Assembly (NCBI GenBank): GCA_017628165.1
Contig: JAGBZQ010000058.1
Location: forward strand, 1 to 5,114
Length of the DNA stretch: 5,114 bases
From: Kiritimatiellia bacterium
GTDB taxonomy: Bacteria > Verrucomicrobiota > Kiritimatiellia > RFP12 > UBA1067
Direction: 5' to 3'
The position numbers and the translations under genes were made by a program. Below are positions 1 through 4,519 of the stretch, one piece after another (the first letter of the stretch is position 1; every line of letters begins with the position of its first letter). Under the pieces are notes generated by a model that saw only the letters and a program-made list of their open reading frames with translations, did no database searches and was not told the DNA's origin.

Positions 1-972
1 GAAAAGCTCGGTAAAGGGCGCATTGCGGTAATCGGCGACTTCTGTCTCGATGTCTACTGGCATGCCGATATGACGAAAAGCGAGCTTTCCCGCGAAACGC
101 CCCATTTTCCGCTGCCGGTTGTCTCCGAGCGTCTTTCGCCGGGCGGAGCCGGCAATGTCGTAATGAATCTGCTCGCACTTGCTCCCAAGTCGGTTTCGGC
201 AATTGGAGTGTTTGGAAATGACTGGAGATGACATGCTCTTCGCACTCTGTTGAAAGAGGCAGGGGCGGATATTTCAGGCATTGTCACCGATCCCGCCCGA
301 ATGACAAACACCTATATCAAACCCTTGCGGCAGGGATATGCCGAGAATGTCGTTTACGAAGACCCACGACTCGATTTCACCAACTATGACGCGCTTTCAG
401 CGGATAGTGAAAAGCGTTTGCTTGCCGCGCTTAATCGCATTGTGAAAAAGTGTGATGTGATCTGCGTTTGCGATCAGATGCCATTTGGTTGCATCACACC
501 GGTCATCCGTTCACGTCTGATTGAGCTTGGTAGGGCTGGGCATACGATTATTGTCGACAGCCGCGACCGCATCGCCCTTTACTCAGATGTAATCGTAAAG
601 CCTAACGAAATCGAATCCGCCCGCTGCTTCGAAGATAAGATCTCGCCAACTGAGTTTGCGAAGCTCGCTGTAGCACTTGAGGAGCGGACCGGACGGCCTG
701 CCATCGTTACAGCCGGCGACAAAGGGTGCTATGTATCTGAAAAGGGCCGGGTGACGCATGTGAACGCCCGGCGTGTTACGGGTGAGATTGATTTCTGCGG
801 CGCGGGCGATACCTTCCTGTCGGGGCTTGCCGCTTCAATTGCCGGCGGTTTTTCTCTCGCCGATGCCGCTCGCATCGCCTGCTGTGCATCGTCCGTCACC
901 ATCAAAAAACTTAAAACAACCGGAACAGCCAACCGCGAGGAACTTGCAGCGGCGTTGAAAGGATATAAGTAA
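1..972 (+). pseudogene. PfkB-family sugar kinase, RfaE/HldE kinase-domain-like, 5'-truncated by the window and interrupted by an in-frame TGA
   Basis: PfkB (ribokinase-fold) kinases transfer the ATP gamma-phosphate to a sugar hydroxyl in the cytosol. The start lies before the window; I judge only about 10-15 residues are missing, because the visible protein begins at the first beta strand (RIAVIGDFCLDVYW). PfkB signature 1 is GGAGN at 142-156. Signature 2 is FCGAGDTF at 793-816, with the catalytic Asp at 808-810. The segments SRETPHFPLPVV, TNTYIKP and TGTANREEL align by eye with the heptose-7-phosphate kinase half of HldE, but no nucleotidyltransferase domain follows, and the true substrate is unknown. 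A TGA at 229-231 interrupts the frame after GNDWR; the same frame resumes with family-like sequence (ALRTLLKEAG) and runs to TAA at 970-972. The next ATG, at 301, would give a protein without the GGAGN substrate-binding region, so reinitiation is unlikely to give a working kinase. It may be a recent pseudogene or a sequencing error. Confidence 0.75.
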
Positions 973-1772
973 TGAAAAAAAATACGGTTTATTGCGTTTT
1001 CATCTGTGCGGTTTCGCTGCTTGCAGCTGCCGTATGCCATCGTTTTTATCCGGGGCTCGGACCAATACTTAAACCGCTCTTCTGGCCGGTAGTTATCCTT
1101 CCTTTCGTTGTCAGCCTGCGTATGGCGGTTTTATCTTCATTCGTCCTGCCGCTGCTTTCGGCGGTGGTAAACGGAATGCCTCAATGGCAAATTGCGATAG
1201 GGATATCAGCATTGTGTGTCGTGCTTACTGCCGTAATCTGCGCACTCCGTGCTTTTCTACATCGTAAGCTCGTTGACAAGCACAGATGGAAATTCAAGAA
1301 TCAAGTCTCGAATATGCATATGAAGGCTATAATTTTATCCTTTGCAGCGGTCTTTGTGTCCATGTCTGCTATGGCAGATAGGTTTGTCGGATTTTGGACG
1401 ACAATCGACGATGAGACAAAAGAGAAGAAAAGCGTTGTTCATATTTACGTTCATGACGGGAAGTATTATGGGCGCATTGTGAAGCTTTTCAAGAACAAGG
1501 ATGCTGTCGCCAAACTGCCTGGCGCTCCCAAAATATGCGGGTTGGATATAATTTGGAACATGAAAAAAGATGGTGGGAATTTAGATGGCGGAAAGATCCT
1601 CGACCCTAAAAAGGGCAAGGTTTATTCATGTGAAATGTGGCGCAAGGATGAAAATCTGGTTGTGCGCGGCAAAATCGCCTTTTTAGGCCGCAATCAGGTA
1701 TGGGTGCCGTACAGAGAATCAGACCTGTCAAAGGAAACGGAAAAACTTATTCCGTCCATCCCAGTTGAATAG
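972..1772 (+). CDS. Apparent fusion: truncated ECF-transporter S-component-like membrane domain plus exported DUF2147 domain
   Basis: The ATG overlaps the kinase stop by 1 nt (TAATG), with AAAGGA at 958-963 spaced 8 nt, so translation is probably coupled. The frame encodes 266 residues. Residues 1-95 hold about four hydrophobic segments (roughly 6-22, 36-50, 51-66 and 72-93). The stretch GLGPILKPLFWPVV and the motif PLLSAVVNGMP resemble the front half of ECF-transporter S components, membrane proteins that bind a vitamin-like ligand. Those proteins are usually about 170 residues with six helices, so the last two appear to be missing. A charged, unfamiliar stretch (about 96-114) leads into a complete DUF2147 protein starting at M115 or M117. 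A single polypeptide would place the DUF2147 signal peptide as a fifth membrane helix. Alternatives are loss of a stop or frame between two formerly separate genes, or misassembly. The ORF is certain; the S-component reading is by eye and moderate. Confidence 0.65.
   Translation: MKKNTVYCVFICAVSLLAAAVCHRFYPGLGPILKPLFWPVVILPFVVSLRMAVLSSFVLPLLSAVVNGMPQWQIAIGISALCVVLTAVICALRAFLHRKLVDKHRWKFKNQVSNMHMKAIILSFAAVFVSMSAMADRFVGFWTTIDDETKEKKSVVHIYVHDGKYYGRIVKLFKNKDAVAKLPGAPKICGLDIIWNMKKDGGNLDGGKILDPKKGKVYSCEMWRKDENLVVRGKIAFLGRNQVWVPYRESDLSKETEKLIPSIPVE
1320..1772 (+). other. DUF2147 protein segment with its own signal peptide; possible independent gene inside the fused ORF
   Basis: Read from ATG 1320 (in frame with the longer ORF) this is a self-contained 150-residue secreted protein. 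MKAIILSFAAVFVSMSAMA is a good signal peptide with an A-M-A cleavage site before Asp136 of the long ORF. The mature part shows the DUF2147 pattern: GFWTTIDDETKEKKSVVHIY near the start, YYGRIVKLF, CGLDIIWNMKKDG around 189-201, GGKILDPKKGKVY around 206-218, and a closing LGRNQVW. The length matches the family. DUF2147 proteins are small periplasmic or secreted beta-rich proteins of unknown biochemical role. ATG 1314 is an equally in-frame start two codons earlier. Neither has a convincing Shine-Dalgarno sequence, unlike the other genes here, so independent expression is uncertain. The domain call is strong; the start is not. Confidence 0.8.
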
Positions 1773-1875
1773 CATCTTGGCCGAGGAGCTGAATATTCTG
1801 TGTGGACTTCAAGAAAACTTCATTTTTATTGTGCTTATTGTTGAAAATGTGCAAATAGTGTGTTTTCTGTAAAGT

Positions 1876-1917
1876 TGGCACAAAATTGGCACTAAATTTT
1901 CTGCCAATTTTGTGCCA
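1876..1917. terminator. Perfect 16-bp inverted repeat with a 10-nt loop; possible terminator of the upstream genes or protein-binding palindrome
   Basis: TGGCACAAAATTGGCA at 1876-1891 is exactly matched by its reverse complement at 1902-1917, around the 10-nt loop 1892-1901. A G:U pair could extend the stem by one. It lies 103 bp after the stop of the DUF2147 ORF and is followed only by a weak T run (GAATTTTATC), so a rho-independent terminator is plausible but not classic. Each arm also resembles a sigma-54 core (TGGCAC, then TGGCA, with GG and GC ten bases apart), so a DNA-binding role is an alternative. The inverted repeat is certain; its function is not. Confidence 0.5.
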
Positions 1918-1951
1918 GAATTTTATCATGGATTATGCCTCATAATAGATG

Positions 1952-2016
1952 AAAGTGTGTCACTGTGAAATGTTAAAGTGTGACAGAGTTGCACAGTGGT
2001 GCGCGAGAGTGTGACA
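1952..2016 (+). promoter_or_regulatory. Triple repeat AGTGTG(A/T)CA, candidate upstream activator sites for the sigma-54 promoter
   Basis: Three same-strand copies occur: AGTGTGTCA at 1954-1962, AGTGTGACA at 1977-1985 and AGTGTGACA at 2008-2016, spaced 23 and 31 bp (about two and three helical turns). The first copy also forms TGTCAC, which pairs in inverted orientation with GTGACA at 1980-1985. A further inverted repeat, GCAC-AGTG-GTGC, lies at 1991-2002. The copies centre about 126, 103 and 72 bp upstream of the inferred start near 2084, which is where bacterial enhancer-binding proteins usually bind for sigma-54 promoters. The T7 tract after the last copy could bend the DNA. The repeats are seen; the regulator is unknown. 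Confidence 0.55.
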
Positions 2017-2052
2017 TTTTTTTATTATGTGCGCCAAAAATAATGATCAAAA

Positions 2053-2076
2053 CAAGTTGGCACGGTATTTGCTGCT
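2053..2076 (+). promoter_or_regulatory. Sigma-54 (RpoN) promoter of dnaK
   Basis: TTGGCACG-GTAT-TTGCT at 2057-2073 matches the sigma-54 consensus YTGGCACG-N4-TTGCW at every position, and the flanking bases (CAAG before, GCT after) also satisfy the extended consensus. GG at 2059-2060 (-25/-24) and GC at 2071-2072 (-13/-12) have the required 10-bp spacing. This predicts transcription starting near 2084 and a leader of about 39 nt to the dnaK ATG. Sigma-54 promoters require an ATP-dependent enhancer-binding protein, consistent with the upstream repeats. A housekeeping promoter elsewhere in the gap cannot be excluded. Confidence 0.85.
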
Positions 2077-2087
2077 AAAAATAGCGT

Positions 2088-2102
2088 AGCCCACGGTGGG
2101 CT
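2088..2102 (+). promoter_or_regulatory. GC-rich hairpin in the dnaK leader
   Basis: AGCCCA (2088-2093) and TGGGCT (2097-2102) form a perfect 6-bp stem around the loop CGG. It would lie at about +5 to +19 of a transcript starting at 2084 and end just before the Shine-Dalgarno AGAAGG (2108-2113). A stem this near the 5' end could protect the mRNA or respond to temperature, but it leaves the ribosome-binding site free, which argues against a simple RNA thermometer. Function is inferred. Confidence 0.4.
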
Positions 2103-2122
2103 TAGAAAGAAGGTAGAAAGAT

Positions 2123-4027
2123 ATGGCAAAAGTATTAGGAATTGACTTGGGAACAACCAACAGCTGCATGGCTGTTATGGAAGGTGGCGAGGCTACGGTT
2201 ATCCCCAATAAGGAAGGTGCTCGCACAACGCCGTCGATCGTTGCGTTTTCTAAGAACGGCGAGATTCTCGTCGGCCAGGCTGCAAAGCGTCAGGCTGTGA
2301 CGAATCCGAAATCCACGATTTATTCAATCAAGCGTTTCATCGGCCGTCGTTTCAGCGAAATGACCGACGAAATCAAGATGATGCCCTACAAGGTTGTGGA
2401 AGCTCCCAACGGCGACGCGGCAGTTGAAGTGGACGGCAAGGTCTACACGGCGCAGGAAATTTCCGCGATGATTCTCAGGAAGCTCAAAGAGGACGCAGAG
2501 GCGTTTCTCGGCGAGAAGATCACTGAGGCAGTCATCACTGTTCCTGCGTACTTCAACGACCAGCAGCGTCAGGCGACGAAGGACGCCGGCAAGATCGCAG
2601 GCCTTGAAGTTAAGCGCATCGTCAACGAGCCTACCGCGGCATCGCTCGCGTACGGCCTCGATAAGAAGAAGAACGAGAAGATTGCCGTTTATGACTTCGG
2701 TGGCGGTACATTCGATATCTCCGTTCTCGACATCGGCGATGGCGTTTTCGAGGTGAAGGCCACCAATGGCGATACGCACCTCGGTGGTGACGATCTCGAC
2801 CAGGCAATCATGAAGTGGATGATCTACGATTTCAAGGCCGAGCAGGGCATTGATCTTGGCAACGACATGATGGCTCTCCAGCGTCTTAAAGAAGAGGCAG
2901 AGAAGGCCAAGTGCGCTCTTTCGTCCGCAGGTTCGTACGACATCAACTTGCCGTTCATCACTGCCGACGCAACGGGTCCGAAGCACCTCCAGGCTTCCCT
3001 TACCAAGCAGAAGCTCGAGACTCTGACGATGGATCTCGTCAACCGCACCTCCGAGCCGTGCCGCAAGTGCATGTCCGACGCAGAGCTTTCTTCGGTCGAC
3101 GAAGTCGTTCTCGTTGGTGGCCAGACGCGCATGCCTCTCATTCAGGAGAAGGCCAAGAGCCTCTTCGGCAAGGATCCTCACAAGGGTGTCAACCCCGACG
3201 AAGTCGTCGCTATGGGCGCGGCAATTCAGGGTGGTATTCTTAAGGGCGAAGTTAAAGATGTTCTCTTGCTTGATGTCACGCCTCTTACGCTCGGCATCGA
3301 AACTCTCGGTGGTGTTCTCACTCCCCTTATCGAGCGCAACACGACGATCCCCACAAAGAAGAGCCAGGTGTTCTCTACGGCCGCCGACAATCAGCCTGCC
3401 GTTACGATCGCCATCTTCCAGGGCGACCGCAAGATGGCTCGCGACAACAAGGCGCTTGGCAACTTCAATCTCGATGGCATTCCTCCGGCTCCGCGCGGAG
3501 TTCCTCAGATCGAAGTCACATTCGATATCGACGCAAACGGCATTCTCAACGTTTCCGCCAAGGATCTTGGCACGCAGAAGGAGCAGAAGATTACGATCAC
3601 TGCTGCTGGCGGCCTTTCCAAGGAAGAAATCGAGAAGATGCGCAAGGACGCCGAGGCACACGCTGCCGAAGACGAGAAGCGCCACGCCGAAGTCGAGGAG
3701 CGTAACAAGGCAGACGGCCTTGCGTTCCAGGTCGAGAAGACTCTTAAGGATGCTGGCGACAAGATCGCCGCAGACAAGAAGGCTCCGGTAGAGGCAGCTC
3801 TCAAGGACCTTAAGGAGGCTCTCTCGAAGAACGCTCCTATCGAAGAGGTCAAGGCAAAGCAGGGAGCTCTTATGAAGGCCGTCGAGCCTGTCGCGCAGGA
3901 GATGTATTCTTCCGCACAGCAGCCCGGCGCTCAGCCTGGAGCTTCCGCCGAGCCGCCACCTGCCGAGGAGCCTAAGAAGGAGAAGGGCGGAGACGATGTC
4001 GTCGATGCAGACTTCACGATGAAGTAA
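2123..4027 (+). CDS. dnaK: Molecular chaperone DnaK (Hsp70)
   Basis: DnaK is the cytosolic Hsp70. It binds exposed hydrophobic peptide segments in an ATP-controlled cycle with DnaJ and GrpE. The 634-residue length is close to the E. coli protein (638). The ATPase domain (about 1-378) shows GIDLGTTNS at 6-14, Lys70 in the SIKRFIGRR segment, NEPTAA at 168-173, YDFGGGTFD at 190-198 and VVLVGGQTRMP at 328-338. The interdomain linker DVLLLD is at 379-384. The substrate-binding beta domain follows to about 500, then the helical lid. The tail from about 596 is rich in Pro, Ala and Gln and ends in DDVVDADFTMK, near the usual DnaK ending. AGAAGG 9 nt before the ATG supports the start. Lys is almost always AAG, unlike the AAA-rich upstream ORF, as expected for a highly expressed gene. 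The gene appears to be driven by the sigma-54 promoter; grpE and dnaJ are not adjacent in this window. Confidence 0.98.
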   Translation: MAKVLGIDLGTTNSCMAVMEGGEATVIPNKEGARTTPSIVAFSKNGEILVGQAAKRQAVTNPKSTIYSIKRFIGRRFSEMTDEIKMMPYKVVEAPNGDAAVEVDGKVYTAQEISAMILRKLKEDAEAFLGEKITEAVITVPAYFNDQQRQATKDAGKIAGLEVKRIVNEPTAASLAYGLDKKKNEKIAVYDFGGGTFDISVLDIGDGVFEVKATNGDTHLGGDDLDQAIMKWMIYDFKAEQGIDLGNDMMALQRLKEEAEKAKCALSSAGSYDINLPFITADATGPKHLQASLTKQKLETLTMDLVNRTSEPCRKCMSDAELSSVDEVVLVGGQTRMPLIQEKAKSLFGKDPHKGVNPDEVVAMGAAIQGGILKGEVKDVLLLDVTPLTLGIETLGGVLTPLIERNTTIPTKKSQVFSTAADNQPAVTIAIFQGDRKMARDNKALGNFNLDGIPPAPRGVPQIEVTFDIDANGILNVSAKDLGTQKEQKITITAAGGLSKEEIEKMRKDAEAHAAEDEKRHAEVEERNKADGLAFQVEKTLKDAGDKIAADKKAPVEAALKDLKEALSKNAPIEEVKAKQGALMKAVEPVAQEMYSSAQQPGAQPGASAEPPPAEEPKKEKGGDDVVDADFTMK

Positions 4028-4068
4028 GTTAGAACTAAAATTTGATTAAAACTGAAAGGAAAACAAAA

Positions 4069-4356
4069 ATGAATATCAGACCTCTGGGTGATCGCGTTCT
4101 CATCGAACCGGTTGAAGAAAAGGAACAGACCGTTGGCGGCATCATCATTCCTGATTCCGCGAAGGAAAAGCCCATGCAGGGCAAGGTTCTCGCCGTTGGC
4201 AAGAAGCTCGACAAGGACGGCAAGGAAATCAAGTTTGATGTCAAGAAGGGCGACACTGTTCTTCTTCCCAAGTACGGTGGTACTGAAGTGAAGATCGACG
4301 GCAAGAAGCTCCAGCTCGTCCGCGAGGAAGACCTCCTTGGCGTGCTTGAGAAGTGA
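4069..4356 (+). CDS. groES: Co-chaperonin GroES (Hsp10)
   Basis: GroES forms the seven-membered lid that closes the GroEL folding chamber. The 95-residue protein is the normal length. NIRPLGDRVLIEP opens the beta-barrel. The mobile loop that docks on GroEL is at about 17-34 and carries the hydrophobic triplet III at 25-27 (GGIIIP). The GDTVLLPKYGG stretch and the EEDLLGVLEK ending are typical. The start at ATG 4069 is chosen because AAAGGA at 4055-4060 lies 8 nt upstream and translation begins directly with the conserved N-terminus; an in-frame TTG at 4042 would add nine unsupported residues. It starts 41 nt after the dnaK stop with no terminator between, so co-transcription with dnaK is likely. 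Its TGA stop falls at the family's usual C-terminus, which argues against recoded UGA in this genome. Confidence 0.97.
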   Translation: MNIRPLGDRVLIEPVEEKEQTVGGIIIPDSAKEKPMQGKVLAVGKKLDKDGKEIKFDVKKGDTVLLPKYGGTEVKIDGKKLQLVREEDLLGVLEK

Positions 4357-4357
4357 G

Positions 4358-4397
4358 AGTTTAATGTTTTAATGTTCGAATGTTCGAATTTTTGAAT
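4358..4397 (+). repeat. Left array of degenerate 8-bp repeats (GTTNNAAT type) after groES
   Basis: Right after the groES stop run five degenerate 8-bp units: AGTTTAAT, GTTTTAAT, GTTCGAAT, GTTCGAAT and TTTTGAAT. The unit is the reverse complement of the ATTNNAAC unit in the array at 4430-4501, so the two arrays are inverted relative to each other. No reading frame with a ribosome-binding site uses this stretch. Confidence 0.75.
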
Positions 4398-4467
4398 GAA
4401 AAGGAGATTTACCTTATTTACATTTCCCCATTCAATCATTCTAACATTCCAACATTCCAACATTCTA
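4360..4467 (+). other. Long imperfect stem-loop formed by the two inverted repeat arrays in the groES-groEL gap
   Basis: Pairing the arrays by hand gives TTGAATG (4392-4398) with CATTCAA (4429-4435). It then continues outward in register through blocks such as 4386-4389 with 4438-4441, 4378-4384 with 4443-4449, and 4371-4376 with 4451-4456. Mismatches of one or two bases recur, mostly at the variable centre of each 8-bp unit. The stem spans about 40 positions per side. The ~30-nt loop contains a small extra pairing, AAGG (4401-4404) with CCTT (4412-4415). In mRNA it would sit between the two coding regions; in DNA it could extrude as a cruciform. The geometry is seen; stability and function are inferred. 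Confidence 0.6.
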
Positions 4468-4501
4468 ACATTCAATCATTCTAACATTCCAACATTCCAA
4501 C
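4430..4501 (+). repeat. Right array: nine tandem 8-bp units (ATTCNAAC) with a 40-bp higher-order period
   Basis: Nine exact-length 8-bp units run without gaps. In order they are ATTCAATC, ATTCTAAC, ATTCCAAC, ATTCCAAC, ATTCTAAC, then again ATTCAATC, ATTCTAAC, ATTCCAAC, ATTCCAAC. A degenerate tenth, ATTAATAA (4502-4509), runs into the groEL ribosome-binding site. The order of variants repeats with a 40-bp period (five units), so a five-unit block was probably duplicated. On the opposite strand the array reads through as a repetitive NVRMLECWNV-like peptide, which I treat as a shadow rather than a gene. Confidence 0.9.
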
Positions 4502-4519
4502 ATTAATAAGGAAAATATC

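Larger units (their letters stand above)
1773..2122. other. Intergenic regulatory region upstream of dnaK
   Basis: This is a 350-bp AT-rich gap. I find no convincing ORF with a ribosome-binding site, and no tRNA or rRNA on either strand. The first ~100 bp hold only AT-rich sequence and a short palindrome, GAATATTC, at 1791-1798. The rest contains a perfect 16-bp inverted repeat (1876-1917), three copies of AGTGTG(A/T)CA (1954-2016), a T7 tract (2017-2023), a sigma-54 promoter (2053-2076) and a leader hairpin (2088-2102). No CIRCE operator (TTAGCACTC-N9-GAGTGCTAA) is visible. Confidence 0.8.

Noticed and set aside
229..231. TGA as selenocysteine or as glycine under an alternative code
   Set aside because: PfkB kinases are not selenoproteins and I see no obvious SECIS-like stem nearby. 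groES ends naturally at TGA, so UGA works as a stop in this genome.
1747..1929. A 60-codon minus-strand open frame covering the inverted repeat
   Set aside because: It spans the 16-bp palindrome and AT-rich DNA, has no clear ribosome-binding site and looks like no known protein.
2045..2057. IHF-like site (ATCAA) between the activator repeats and the sigma-54 promoter
   Set aside because: Only the ATCAA core matches; the preceding base and the TTR part are wrong.
1773..2122. CIRCE operator (HrcA site) upstream of dnaK
   Set aside because: No TTAGCACTC or GAGTGCTAA half-sites are present. TTGGCACTAAA near 1887 is only superficially similar and belongs to the perfect palindrome.
2324..3685. 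A 453-codon open frame on the minus strand opposite dnaK
   Set aside because: It lies wholly inside dnaK, and its open state follows from the biased codon use of dnaK on the other strand. Its peptide has no recognisable domain.
3114..3791. A 225-codon Arg/Ser-rich open frame on the plus strand inside dnaK
   Set aside because: It is an out-of-frame reading of a conserved gene with low-complexity composition and no ribosome-binding site.
4035..4475. A minus-strand open frame with an NVRMLECWNV-type repetitive N-terminus
   Set aside because: The repetitive part is just the 8-bp repeat array translated, and the rest is antisense to groES.
4430..4501. CRISPR array
   Set aside because: The 8-bp units are contiguous, without spacers, and too short for CRISPR repeats; it is a tandem minisatellite.
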